A stretch of 64,000 nt of DNA from Bacteriovoracaceae bacterium (GCA_016786485.1 JAEUWD010000002.1:124001-188000), one strand, 5' to 3'; numbered from the stretch's first letter, positions 24,533-33,514 are shown. The notes: generated from the sequence alone by a model not told the origin. A program made the numbers and translations.

Positions 24533-27073
24533 ATGTATAAATTTTTAATCCTAAGTGTCCTTTTTTACAGTTCACTATCTTGGGCCCAGAACGAGCCGAA
24601 AGCTGTGAATCCCATTAAAAATATTTTGATTCCTGAAAAAGTTAAAACGCAAAAACAATTAGCTAAATATCAAGTCGGTCGTTACGTAAAAACTATTCCT
24701 AAAAATATTTTAGATTGCTCACTTTACCTGATGAAAGTTCATCCAATGCAATCAGTGATAAATCAAGGTGGTTTACCAGCATTACACGAAGTTTTAAAAT
24801 TTAACCATCACCGTAATATTCCTGAAACTGGAAACCAATTCGCGTTCACGAATGGTGACGTCGACAATGTTTGCGAACGAAACTTTGGTTATTGCCATGG
24901 TTACACTTTCTCGCTTACGACATGGAATCGTCTGTCTCACTTTGATGAGCACAATGTTTTGGGAGCAAAAATTCCGGACCGTGCAAACCAATCTGAAGAA
25001 TGGTTTCAATTTTATAAAAATATTATCGATGAAATTATGCATAAGCGTAATCCCATCGTCGTGCCTGGATTTAAAAACCTTTTTGAATTCTCAGAATCTG
25101 ACCCACGCATCACAAATTATCTGAAAGAACATATTGCACTTAAGTGGGCCGAAAGAAATATTTCCTTCAGTGGTGTTCGTATTTTAAAGAGCGTGAAAGA
25201 TAAATTCACTATTCAAGAAGGCATTGATTTGCATAAGGATTTATCTCACAGAATTAACGACCTTCACTATAACCCTATTATGTGGGTGGCTTCGCCTTTT
25301 GAAGGACCTTGGAAAGAAGTCGCTACTCGTGGTGGTGCTATTCACGTTATGCAAGCTTTTAAGGTTTCCGAAATTGTTGACGATCAATTCACACTTTATC
25401 TGTGGGATATTTATAACTCACATAATGCAGATGAAGCGGTTAATAGCGTTATTATCAGTTTAAAAGAAGGCATCGATGATAAGAAACGTTTAAATCTGGT
25501 CCGTCCGGATTATCATATGGATACAAAGCTTGCTACTAGCTCTTCTGGTAAATCACAAATTTCACCAGGACTCTATTATTCTGAAATCGAACAAGTTCCA
25601 TGGGATCAATTAGTTTTTAGCCAAGATGTAGGTAAATTAAAAAAATTCTATGAACAAAATCCTGCGGTCACAGCGCTCCTTGAAAAGCAATATCAAGAAC
25701 GTTTAAGAAATCCACCGCCGCCTTATATGCCACCTTATACGGGTGTAGCTTTGCCACCCATTATTTTAGCTGATCGTAGCTTATGGAACTGGCCAAAGGA
25801 ATGGATTCGTTATGATGGCCAAATCAAAATTGCCGAAAGTGAAATAGGCAAAATTCCAGAAGCCGTGAATGACGTTTTAAAAATCTTTGGCGTTGATCCA
25901 AGGGATGGTGAATTTTCGCCGTATATCTTTCAAATTCCAGAACCCTTTTTATTACCGGATGGTCAAACCATTTTCCATTGGGATCCCAATTGGATTAGTT
26001 ACGAAGGTTATCTAGAAATTCCAAGTGATCAAGTTGCAAATTTACCAGAAGCTTTAGTTGTTCACCTCAAAGATCGTTTAGAAACGTGGCCACCGAATCG
26101 ACCTTTCCTCATTAAACATGTGAATAATACTCCATCGCTTACCTACCAAGTTGGTGAAACTCCTGCGGCTTGGAATTGGCGACTTGAATGGCTTAATCAA
26201 AAAAGTTTCGCGTATCTTCCAAGTAACGCAAAAGATTTTATGCCAACTGAGGTGATACAAATTCTCGAGGCCGAAAAAGTTTTCAGCTTAAAAACATTTA
26301 ACCCGCATCTTGTTCAACAACGTCTTGGTTTTCAAACTAAAGATGGGGTCCTTAAAGTTCCACTTGCCTGGTTTAATGATAAAGGAAAAATTGATTTTCC
26401 AAAAGTCTTAAACCCTGATGAAGAAATTTTTAAAAAATTCTTTGTCGGCCTAGGCGATTGGCCGCCGAAACTTGAAATCGATATGCCTCAATATGGCTAT
26501 TCGATCAAAATGGACGATGGTGATTTTTTCCATTTCCCAATGACTTGGATTAAAAATCCATCTGGACAAGAATATAGTTACCGTATTTTTGTTCCTATTG
26601 AACAAACTGATTACGTTCCAGTTGAAGTGCAGAAAAAAATTATTCATCCCAACAAATGGCCACCGGCCAACGGGTTCAATCTTTTTGGCAGCAGCTCGGT
26701 TGAACTTCGTGATGGCACATCTTGGGAATGGCCCAGAAGCTGGCTAAGTCCAAGATATGAAATTATTGTACCTCAAGATGAACTTGATCTGATTCCGCAA
26801 AAGGTGATTGATGAAAATTTCAATGTGGGCATTTGGTCCTGGCCACCAACCTATCCTATCTCACCTTGGGGGTTTAATACGCCTTACGTAGCCCTTAAAG
26901 AAGATCAAAGTGAAAAGTGGTATTGGCCACGTGAATGGATGATAAAAGATGGCAGAATCAAAATACCTAAAGGTCGCCAAAATGAAGTACCAGAAAATGT
27001 CATCGACATTCTTAAAACTAAAGGGAAATGGCCACCGGATAAGAAAGGTATCGTAGACATTGACCGCTGGTAA
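24533..27073 (+). CDS. secreted papain-like domain followed by seven Trp-Pro repeats
   Basis: An 846-residue exported protein (signal peptide ending near SWAQ). Residues about 40-330 look like a papain-fold cysteine peptidase or transglutaminase-like domain. Candidate residues are C121 in YCHGYT, H271 in GGAIHVMQAF and D292 in LYLWDIYN, in the Cys-His-Asp order of that fold. After a Pro-rich linker (NPPPPYMPPYTG), residues 414-840 hold seven degenerate repeats of about 60 residues. Their pattern is roughly DG..W.WP..W....G.I.IP......(V/L)PE.V...L....WPP. I know no named family with this repeat; it may bind a surface polymer. The Cys-His-Asp assignment is inferred from spacing. No clear Shine-Dalgarno sequence is present. 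Confidence 0.65.
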   Translation: MYKFLILSVLFYSSLSWAQNEPKAVNPIKNILIPEKVKTQKQLAKYQVGRYVKTIPKNILDCSLYLMKVHPMQSVINQGGLPALHEVLKFNHHRNIPETGNQFAFTNGDVDNVCERNFGYCHGYTFSLTTWNRLSHFDEHNVLGAKIPDRANQSEEWFQFYKNIIDEIMHKRNPIVVPGFKNLFEFSESDPRITNYLKEHIALKWAERNISFSGVRILKSVKDKFTIQEGIDLHKDLSHRINDLHYNPIMWVASPFEGPWKEVATRGGAIHVMQAFKVSEIVDDQFTLYLWDIYNSHNADEAVNSVIISLKEGIDDKKRLNLVRPDYHMDTKLATSSSGKSQISPGLYYSEIEQVPWDQLVFSQDVGKLKKFYEQNPAVTALLEKQYQERLRNPPPPYMPPYTGVALPPIILADRSLWNWPKEWIRYDGQIKIAESEIGKIPEAVNDVLKIFGVDPRDGEFSPYIFQIPEPFLLPDGQTIFHWDPNWISYEGYLEIPSDQVANLPEALVVHLKDRLETWPPNRPFLIKHVNNTPSLTYQVGETPAAWNWRLEWLNQKSFAYLPSNAKDFMPTEVIQILEAEKVFSLKTFNPHLVQQRLGFQTKDGVLKVPLAWFNDKGKIDFPKVLNPDEEIFKKFFVGLGDWPPKLEIDMPQYGYSIKMDDGDFFHFPMTWIKNPSGQEYSYRIFVPIEQTDYVPVEVQKKIIHPNKWPPANGFNLFGSSSVELRDGTSWEWPRSWLSPRYEIIVPQDELDLIPQKVIDENFNVGIWSWPPTYPISPWGFNTPYVALKEDQSEKWYWPREWMIKDGRIKIPKGRQNEVPENVIDILKTKGKWPPDKKGIVDIDRW
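25772..27060 (+). repeat. seven degenerate Trp-Pro-rich protein repeats
   Basis: Seven units of roughly 50-70 codons end with WPP or an equivalent. Each carries a W-x-W-P-x-x-W core (WNWPKEW, FHWDPNW, WNWRLEW, WEWPRSW, WYWPREW) and a downstream I.IP...PE.V segment. They are divergent at DNA level. Confidence 0.75.
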
Positions 27074-27133
27074 AAACTGTTTCAATTTTGTTCTTATTTT
27101 GTTCTAGAAAAAATTACAAAACACATAGACGCA

Positions 27134-27156
27134 CCTGATTGAAAAGCGTAATCAGG
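27134..27156. promoter_or_regulatory. inverted repeat upstream of a secreted-protein gene
   Basis: CCTGATT (27134-27140) and AATCAGG (27150-27156) form a 7-base inverted repeat with a 9-base spacer, 32 bases before the next start. It may be an operator or a leader hairpin. A direct TTTTGTTCT repeat lies about 35-55 bases upstream of it. Confidence 0.3.
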
Positions 27157-27187
27157 CTGCAGAAACTCTGATCCAAAGGGGACTCTC

Positions 27188-28597
27188 ATGAAACAATTGA
27201 TTTTCGTTACACTTTTCCTTATTTCGGCCAGTTCTCAGGCCCAATTAACAACCGAGCAAACGCGAAAGTTGAAATTAGCCGATAACATGCTTGCGGCCAG
27301 CAACTATCAAGGAACATTATTAGCAGCTCAATTAGTTCAAACGTCAGATGTTTTTAAATACATCCCACAAGCTTTGATTGAAAGAACTGAAAAAGATTTC
27401 CATGTTACAGTACTTGGACATTCGGTAAGTTCAGCGGCCACGCTTGGATTAGTAGCAGGATCTTTAGCCGCGGGTGAATCAACTTTTGGAGCTTTGGCAG
27501 ACTCAACTTACAGCCATGATCCATCAACTATTTTTCGTTATAAACTGGCCGAGAACTTTTTCGTAGGTATGCATAATTCATTCACCAATTTACAACAAGG
27601 TTCACAACAAGGGCTTTATAGCTATCGCGATGTTTATATCTTCGCAAAAAACGCTGCTATCGAAGGCCTAAAATTGCTAAAAACTTCAATTCAAAAATTA
27701 GCTCCAGTTTTAGCCAAATCAATTGATTCTTCATCAGCTAAAATTCAATACTTATTTAATAACTCATCTGAAATGAGTGGTGACGCACTCGCGTGGTATG
27801 TGGAGTTTTTCAGTTATGATCCAAGTAATGATTCTTCATCAAGTACACATAAAAATAACTTATATTTTTACATGGCCCGTTCATCAGAAGCTACTTATGA
27901 AGCGATGTTAGGAACTTTCATGCTACAAGAAGCAGCAAAAAAATATGCTGGAAACTTAGCCGCTGCTTCGACTGAAATATTATCGTTTCCTATTTCATTC
28001 TTCTTTATGGTTGGTGTACCAGGTGCTGTTTCAGGTAGCTCTGCATACGGTGCAATTGAACTTTATGAACACTATACAGGGGTTAAGCTTGATTTCGAAC
28101 ATGCTCACGGTATTTTATTTGCAACTGCTGAATCAGCTGAAGTAGAAGAAGTTTTAGATAAAATGACTTTCAATTACAGTAAGTTCTTTGCTTTAGATGC
28201 CCAGCAATCTGTCCTACTTAAAGACAATATTAAGAATAAACTAGTAGCTAAGCATGTTGATGATTTGAAATTGCAAAAAGGAATGATTAAATCGATCAAC
28301 CCTGAAAACTATCGTACCTTATCAGTGCTTGAGCAAGTTGTAGCACCTGAGAAACTGGTAACTGCTGCTTACTTAGACGAAATGGCACGGATGATGAACA
28401 ATGGTAAAGCTATTGCACCTAACGAAGACATCGTTAATAAGACGGCCAATGCTTTCCATACTAACATTGTTCTTGCAAACCTTGTTGAACACTACGCTCA
28501 GTTCAGTACATCAGTAGAACTTAAAGCTTTAGCTGCTAAGTTTGTTCAGGAAACGAAAGTAAGAACTCAACCACAAGCAAGAAGACTTTTAAAATAA
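27188..28597 (+). CDS. secreted helical protein of unknown function
   Basis: A 469-residue exported protein (signal peptide ending near SQAQ). The mature chain is mostly alpha-helical. It has two strongly hydrophobic stretches that could insert in or lie on a membrane: around residues 85-100 (AATLGLVAGSLAAG) and around 265-285 (LSFPISFFFMVGVPGAVSG). I do not recognise the family. AGGGGA lies 6 bases before the ATG. A strong terminator follows the stop, so the gene is probably a single transcription unit. Confidence 0.62.
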   Translation: MKQLIFVTLFLISASSQAQLTTEQTRKLKLADNMLAASNYQGTLLAAQLVQTSDVFKYIPQALIERTEKDFHVTVLGHSVSSAATLGLVAGSLAAGESTFGALADSTYSHDPSTIFRYKLAENFFVGMHNSFTNLQQGSQQGLYSYRDVYIFAKNAAIEGLKLLKTSIQKLAPVLAKSIDSSSAKIQYLFNNSSEMSGDALAWYVEFFSYDPSNDSSSSTHKNNLYFYMARSSEATYEAMLGTFMLQEAAKKYAGNLAAASTEILSFPISFFFMVGVPGAVSGSSAYGAIELYEHYTGVKLDFEHAHGILFATAESAEVEEVLDKMTFNYSKFFALDAQQSVLLKDNIKNKLVAKHVDDLKLQKGMIKSINPENYRTLSVLEQVVAPEKLVTAAYLDEMARMMNNGKAIAPNEDIVNKTANAFHTNIVLANLVEHYAQFSTSVELKALAAKFVQETKVRTQPQARRLLK

Positions 28598-28609
28598 TTG
28601 TTTCAAATG

Positions 28610-28640
28610 AAAGGGATCCGCTTTTAGTGGGTCCCTTTTT
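28610..28640. terminator. strong terminator shared by convergent genes
   Basis: AAAGGGATCC (28610-28619) pairs with GGGTCCCTTT (28629-28638), with one mismatch or bulge; the loop is about 9 bases and a T-run to 28640 follows. On the other strand the same stem, with A-rich flanks, lies across the last codons and stop (28624-28626) of the convergent gene. It may therefore end transcription from both sides. Confidence 0.85.
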
Positions 28641-30171
28641 CAACTAGCCCTAGCCACAAAACACGTTCTGTTTTAAGAAAATCTTTTAAAGCCTTTTTCC
28701 TCAGCAAAGATTTATGATCCGTATTCTCAGTTTTCATATCGGCACGGGAATCGAATTCATCAAAAATATAATTAATAGTTTCACGATACTCAGGTGCTAA
28801 TTCTTTTCTTTCAGCGAGAGTTAACTTGAAATAGACTACAAGTTCTTCTTCTAAAACTTTATACTCCATCGATTTTTTTACGAACTCAATACCCGTTTGA
28901 GAAATTTCATCGAGTACGCTCTTTGTAGCTTCTTCATGAAATTGAATAGTCTCTGGGGTTTCAAAAAGGTCCATCGTCACACGCCAACCTTGGTTGAAAA
29001 CAAACATACGCATAAATAGATTTGATTCCATACCGGTCATAATCAAATTTTGAACCATATGAGTATTAGGAGCTTTTGTATTTTCACCCATCACGATCTT
29101 ACTTGAGATAACTCTTTCATCTCCAAAATTTTTGGACATGGCCAAATACATAGAAAATTGACCAGGAGAAGCATCAACGATTTGTGGAATATAAAAATCG
29201 GTTTGTGAATTAAAGGCGCGACCAATCATACTGCCGCAGTCATTAACCATCGTATAGTTCTTGTAACGCTTACCCACGTTGGATTCGTAATAAGTCTGCA
29301 AACGTACATATTCCTCATTCGTCAGTTGTATCGTTGTTACGATATAAGATTCATCCAGATATTTATCAAGTAATGGTGCCACCGTTTTGGCCAGCTCATT
29401 ACTCGAACGTTCCGCTGAATTAAGCTTCTCTTCCTTTTCTTTTCGTCCATACTCGTTCGTGAACATTTGCGTATTCATATAATATTGAACAGGTGTTGCC
29501 GTCATATGTGTTACACCATAAGAATAAACAGTGTTATTAATTCTTAAAGCAATATGTGGAAATGGTGTCGTGTTTTCGAGCAACTGAACCTGATTTCTTT
29601 TCAAGGCACTCGCTTCACTTTGAAGAAATTCTTCTTTTGATTCCGCTTCATTCTGCAATAGTTCATATATCGTAATACTTAAAGCGCTCAGAGTAAGATA
29701 CTTACCCGCTTCCATAAAGTGCATGGCCCAAATACGAGTTTTTGCTTTTTTAGGATTCTCGAGTAAAAACTTTTTCGTTGCTTGATAATGTGCAATCGCA
29801 TTGTATTTTGAAAGAACACTTATTTGTCGCATGGATAAAATACGATCCGGTTGATGCCACAACTGGCGATAAATAAGATACAAAGGTCCGCGAATAGCAA
29901 CTCGTAATTTGAGCGGAAGTTTAGGTAAGAAATTAAAAAAGTTAAAAAGATCTAGTGTGAGATCTTTTGCAACAATTAAACTTTTAAAAAAATAATTTTC
30001 ATATCGACCGGTTGGTATTGGTCCGCCTGGACCTTCGAACATAATCCAAGTATCACGCCAACCCTTGAGTAAACTTTCTTTGCCCAAAAAGTGTTTATTG
30101 CAGTTTTCAGGTGCTGCCAGCGCTTGAGCGGTCATAGTCAAAGTGAGGAGCAGAGTAAGGAGCATTTTCAT
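28624..30171 (-). CDS. secreted protein with a permuted papain-like (NlpC/LRAT/DUF4105-type) domain
   Basis: A 515-residue exported protein (signal peptide ending near ALAA). Residues about 195-325 show the order expected of circularly permuted papain-fold domains. His comes first, H206 in FPHIALRINN, followed by a YSYGVTHM strand. Then comes a helix leading to the putative nucleophile C312 in VNDCGSM, preceded by KRYKNYTMV. This resembles DUF4105 and related permuted NlpC/P60-like families. The flanking regions are helical, and one hydrophobic segment lies around 158-172. An amidase, acyltransferase or lipid-linked role is possible; none can be fixed. The gene stands at the distal end of no obvious operon. 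Confidence 0.6.
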   Translation of the reverse strand: MKMLLTLLLTLTMTAQALAAPENCNKHFLGKESLLKGWRDTWIMFEGPGGPIPTGRYENYFFKSLIVAKDLTLDLFNFFNFLPKLPLKLRVAIRGPLYLIYRQLWHQPDRILSMRQISVLSKYNAIAHYQATKKFLLENPKKAKTRIWAMHFMEAGKYLTLSALSITIYELLQNEAESKEEFLQSEASALKRNQVQLLENTTPFPHIALRINNTVYSYGVTHMTATPVQYYMNTQMFTNEYGRKEKEEKLNSAERSSNELAKTVAPLLDKYLDESYIVTTIQLTNEEYVRLQTYYESNVGKRYKNYTMVNDCGSMIGRAFNSQTDFYIPQIVDASPGQFSMYLAMSKNFGDERVISSKIVMGENTKAPNTHMVQNLIMTGMESNLFMRMFVFNQGWRVTMDLFETPETIQFHEEATKSVLDEISQTGIEFVKKSMEYKVLEEELVVYFKLTLAERKELAPEYRETINYIFDEFDSRADMKTENTDHKSLLRKKALKDFLKTERVLWLGLVEKGTH

Positions 30172-30219
30172 GGGCGAAATGTACCATGACGCCGCGCCAA
30201 GTCAAACAATATCGAGGGT

Positions 30220-30663
30220 CTATCTACTTAATTTCAAAGGATAACGGTAGGTCGCATGGATATAGGGTAGAAACTTCAAGTCTTCGATTTTAAACAGCTG
30301 TTCTTCGATACAATTGCGCAGGTTATGAGTAATGCCGTCTTTGAGATTATCCACCGACATATAAACTATCTTATTCGTACCTTTAAAGTTCATAAAACGA
30401 ACCGTCGTACAATAATAGCGAGACTTAATCCGATCGACCGTCGCCTCCTTAAAACATTGATTAAAATTGGCTTCATTATCGATAAAAAACTGCACAAGGA
30501 TTTCGTTATTGGATTTATTCACACCTTCGTAGTTTTTCATCCCTTCATCGTATTGCTTAACCGCATTGCCAGAACAATATTCATCGGGTGAGTACGGTCC
30601 AAATAACAAATCGTAAACCGCACAGGAATTTAAAACGAGAGCGAGAAATATAAGTTTTGTCAT
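30220..30663 (-). CDS. lipoprotein with an AgmX/PglI C-terminal-like domain
   Basis: A 147-residue lipoprotein with lipobox LNSC (Cys14). Residues about 60-147 follow the pattern of the AgmX/PglI C-terminal domain, a TonB-C-like fold described in myxobacterial gliding proteins. The pattern is NFNQCFKEA with a Cys, a strand pair around FKGTNKIVYMSV, a second Cys in LRNCIEEQL, then LKFLP and a YRYPLKL end. The two cysteines at the corresponding helices are typical. Its ATG overlaps the TGA of aroA (ATGA), so it is translated from the aro transcript even though it has no evident link to aromatic synthesis. Confidence 0.65.
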   Translation of the reverse strand: MTKLIFLALVLNSCAVYDLLFGPYSPDEYCSGNAVKQYDEGMKNYEGVNKSNNEILVQFFIDNEANFNQCFKEATVDRIKSRYYCTTVRFMNFKGTNKIVYMSVDNLKDGITHNLRNCIEEQLFKIEDLKFLPYIHATYRYPLKLSR

Positions 30664-31844
30664 AAATGCTCAAAAAAATCAGGGTAAGACTTATTTACAC
30701 TTTCACAGTTTTCTAGTCTACCCCCGCCTGTCATTTTTAAGAGCAATGCACCTAACATGACAATTCGGTGATCACTCGCCGGCGACAAGCTGGCGTTTTT
30801 ACGCAAGACGGTTGGTGGCGTAATTTGCAACGATTCATTTTTTTGATCGTAGTAGCATTTCACGCCGAAAGGCGCGAGAACTTCTTCGATACTTTTAATT
30901 CTATTACTTTCTTTCATTTCAAGGTTTTTGATATTTTCTAAAACACATTCGCCGTCACTTAAGCTCGCTAAAAATGCAAGTACGGGAACTAGATCGAGAC
31001 AATCACTACAGTCCCAAGTAAAAGCTTCGATTTTCTTTAACGGCTTTATTTCTAAACCCGATCTCGAAAAAATATACTCTCCACCTTGCTCTTTAATAAA
31101 ATCTAAAATTTGCGAATCACCTTGCAGAGAATCTTTCTCGAAAGCATTATCAAAATAAACCCCATTATTCACTAATCCTAAGGCCATAAAATTGGCCATG
31201 CCAGAATAGTCCACCGGAATTTCGAAGGTTTTATTTTTCAACATTTTATCGATTACGAAATCTGTCATCGCCAAATATTTTGCAGAATTTTTTATTTTTG
31301 ACGGTTTAAACGATTTTTGATTTTCAAAATAAACTAACTTGAGCGCACTTAAAAATTGTGTAGATTCGGAACAGTCCACCGACATCTCCGTTGCCTTACC
31401 AGGTCCCTGAATGTCCATGGGAAATTTCTTAGCATCACATTTCACTTTCAGTTTTGTCAAAATTTTTAGCATTTCGCTATTTGGCCTGCTTTTCATACTG
31501 GCTGCTGGTTGAATTTTATATTTCTTGGTCCCACGCGAAACCAACAAACTTAAAAAACGAGTGGTCGTCCCACCTTCGCCTGTTTTGATAGTTTTTTTTG
31601 CCTTCGATTCACAAGCTGGAAAAGAGTTTTTAATTTCAATCTGTTCTCTGGTTTGTCGTATATCTAGCCCTAATTGCTCTAAGGCTTCCAGCATATCTAC
31701 CACATCTTGCGCGAGCGTTAAATTTTTAATGACCACTTTTTCTGGTAATAACGAACCTAAGATGAGAGCTCGATTAAGATAAGACTTTGAATACGGTGCA
31801 CTTATTTTTTTCTTAGGAAAATCGGGCAGGATTTTTTTGTTCAT
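30660..31844 (-). CDS. aroA: 3-phosphoshikimate 1-carboxyvinyltransferase (EPSP synthase)
   Basis: A 394-residue enzyme, a little short of the usual 425-445. It transfers the enolpyruvyl group of PEP to shikimate 3-phosphate. APYSKSYLNRALILGSL gives the N-terminal Lys and the first substrate loop. GEGGTTTRFLSLL replaces the commoner GNAGTxxR motif but keeps Gly-Thr and Arg. ASDHRIVMLGAL and the KSYPDFF end are diagnostic. The altered PEP loop (Gly-Gly-Thr) may affect PEP and glyphosate binding, which is inference. It lies 3 bases after aroB and overlaps the lipoprotein gene, forming one operon. Confidence 0.93.
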   Translation of the reverse strand: MNKKILPDFPKKKISAPYSKSYLNRALILGSLLPEKVVIKNLTLAQDVVDMLEALEQLGLDIRQTREQIEIKNSFPACESKAKKTIKTGEGGTTTRFLSLLVSRGTKKYKIQPAASMKSRPNSEMLKILTKLKVKCDAKKFPMDIQGPGKATEMSVDCSESTQFLSALKLVYFENQKSFKPSKIKNSAKYLAMTDFVIDKMLKNKTFEIPVDYSGMANFMALGLVNNGVYFDNAFEKDSLQGDSQILDFIKEQGGEYIFSRSGLEIKPLKKIEAFTWDCSDCLDLVPVLAFLASLSDGECVLENIKNLEMKESNRIKSIEEVLAPFGVKCYYDQKNESLQITPPTVLRKNASLSPASDHRIVMLGALLLKMTGGGRLENCESVNKSYPDFFEHL

Positions 31845-31847
31845 GTT

Positions 31848-32819
31848 TTAAAATTGAACTTTTTCTTTCAATTCCGCGATTAACATTTTGTTAATAGTAG
31901 GATGCCCTAGACTTTTTAACAAAATATAATCAACTGAATCTTCGACTATCTTCTTATCTTTCGCGACGTAACTCCAAAATTTTTCCATATTACTTGGGCG
32001 TGTGTAGAGAATATTTTTGTCGATATTTAAAATATCCATCAAACCATAAAGCTCCGTTAGTAATTCATGATGAAAAGATTTAATCGTATGGTAAATGCCC
32101 AAAATCACCGCGATACCATGGGGAAGGTTTAAATCTTTTTCGTAGGCATGACCTAAAGTATGACCAAAATTAAGAATACGACGATCATTTTCTTCACGGA
32201 AATCTTTATCTGTGACTTCTTTTTTGTACTTCAAACACTTTAAAATCAGATCTTCCATTGGAATGGATTTTTTTATGGCCTTATTAATTTCCGAAGAAAT
32301 AAAAGCATACTTAATTAACTCTCCCATCCCTGAATCCACTTCTGGCTTCGGTAGTGATTTTAAAAATTCGTGACAGATATAAACATTGTTCGCTTTGTGA
32401 AAAGCCCCAATCAGATTTTTACCGTACGAAGTATTCAAAGCTACTTTGCCACCAATACAAGCATCGAGCATCGCTAACAGTGTGGTTGGAACTACGTGCC
32501 AGTTAATTCCACGCAAAGTGGTTGCGGCCACAAAGCCAGCAAAATCAATCGTGGCCCCACCACCAATCGCAACAATGGTCGAATCGCGGCGGATATTTTT
32601 TTCGATAAAGTGATTTAAGCACTCTTCATATTTGGCTATATTTTTATCAGATTCAGGATTATCTAAAACAAAAATGTTCTCTTTGCCTGTTATTTGTAAT
32701 TCATTTTTATAAACTTCGAGAATCGCCTTATCCACAACATAAAAACGCTTACTGGCAGGAATTTTATCCAGATGAGTTTTTAATTCTGACAATTTAACTT
32801 GTATAATGGTATCTTTCAT
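31848..32819 (-). CDS. aroB: 3-dehydroquinate synthase
   Basis: A 323-residue NAD- and zinc-dependent enzyme for the second step of the shikimate pathway. The NAD-binding GGGATIDFAGF and the VPTTLLAMLDACIGGK motif are clear. The metal ligands are Glu in MGELIKYAF, His in NFGHTLGHAYE and His in LPHGIAV. It is shorter than most AroB (about 350-360), chiefly at the N-terminus. A perfect TATAAT lies just 6 bases before the ATG on this strand, implying a leaderless or nearly leaderless message. Confidence 0.94.
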   Translation of the reverse strand: MKDTIIQVKLSELKTHLDKIPASKRFYVVDKAILEVYKNELQITGKENIFVLDNPESDKNIAKYEECLNHFIEKNIRRDSTIVAIGGGATIDFAGFVAATTLRGINWHVVPTTLLAMLDACIGGKVALNTSYGKNLIGAFHKANNVYICHEFLKSLPKPEVDSGMGELIKYAFISSEINKAIKKSIPMEDLILKCLKYKKEVTDKDFREENDRRILNFGHTLGHAYEKDLNLPHGIAVILGIYHTIKSFHHELLTELYGLMDILNIDKNILYTRPSNMEKFWSYVAKDKKIVEDSVDYILLKSLGHPTINKMLIAELKEKVQF

Positions 32820-32825
32820 TCTGAG

Positions 32826-32846
32826 ATTATATTCGAAAATCGAATA
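32826..32846. promoter_or_regulatory. divergent aroB promoter region with inverted repeat
   Basis: On the minus strand TATAAT occupies 32831-32826, six bases from the aroB ATG; no good -35 is seen. TATTCG (32830-32835) and CGAATA (32841-32846) form a 6-base inverted repeat with a 5-base spacer directly upstream, in the 34-base gap between aroB and the divergent gene. It could be an operator acting on both. Confidence 0.4.
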
Positions 32847-32853
32847 AAAATAT

Positions 32854-33492
32854 ATGGAACAACAAAAAGAATTTTTTCAAATTATTAAAGAAATCGAAAG
32901 TCTGCTTAAAGCAAATTTAGGTAATGTAAAGCTAACGCTTGAGCAAAAAAAACGTATTGAACGTATCGAAAAACTTCGCGATCAAAAGAGACAAGATATT
33001 TCTCTGATGGATCAGGAGAAAAATAAATTTCAAACACTTTATCAGCACTGCGAAGAAGAACTCAATAAAATGCAAACCGGCACACCAGCTTTCGATGTGA
33101 CCGAAACCCAAGCTTTACGCATACTCGAAGATATCGAACAGCTAGAGACCGAAATTAAAGATGCCATTGAATTTTTGGCCGGCTCAGAACGCTCCTTAGA
33201 AGAAATCACACTCGAAGCTAGTGGGGAAATAAAGAAAGTTAGCAATCACTCCGCCAACAATGCCGCTCGAGTGAGCTCACTGCTGGAAGAGTTCCCGACC
33301 ACCCAAAAAGAACAACTCTCTCGCCTCTTTAAACAGTCTATACCGCGTACTTTTATGGCCTTCATCCACAATAAGGGCTGCTCTGAATGTGGCATTAAAC
33401 TCTCGCTGGTGGACGAGAAATCCATTGAAGAGAAGTACGAAATCAAATTCTGTAAGGGTTGCCACCGGGTTTTCATCCCGACTCATCTTTAA
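32854..33492 (+). CDS. coiled-coil protein with C4 zinc ribbon
   Basis: A 212-residue cytoplasmic protein. Residues 1 to about 160 are a long charged coiled coil with many Glu, Lys and Gln. The last 45 residues hold a C4 zinc ribbon, with CSECG and CKGCHR as the two Cys pairs. This is the zf-RING_7 (C4-type zinc ribbon) family with a coiled-coil hairpin, found in many bacteria and represented by Chlamydia CdsZ and Campylobacter Cj0706. Function outside these is poorly known. It is divergent from aroB and lies directly upstream of rnpB. Confidence 0.85.
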   Translation: MEQQKEFFQIIKEIESLLKANLGNVKLTLEQKKRIERIEKLRDQKRQDISLMDQEKNKFQTLYQHCEEELNKMQTGTPAFDVTETQALRILEDIEQLETEIKDAIEFLAGSERSLEEITLEASGEIKKVSNHSANNAARVSSLLEEFPTTQKEQLSRLFKQSIPRTFMAFIHNKGCSECGIKLSLVDEKSIEEKYEIKFCKGCHRVFIPTHL

Positions 33493-33514
33493 AATTCAAA
33501 GCCTTAGACACGCC

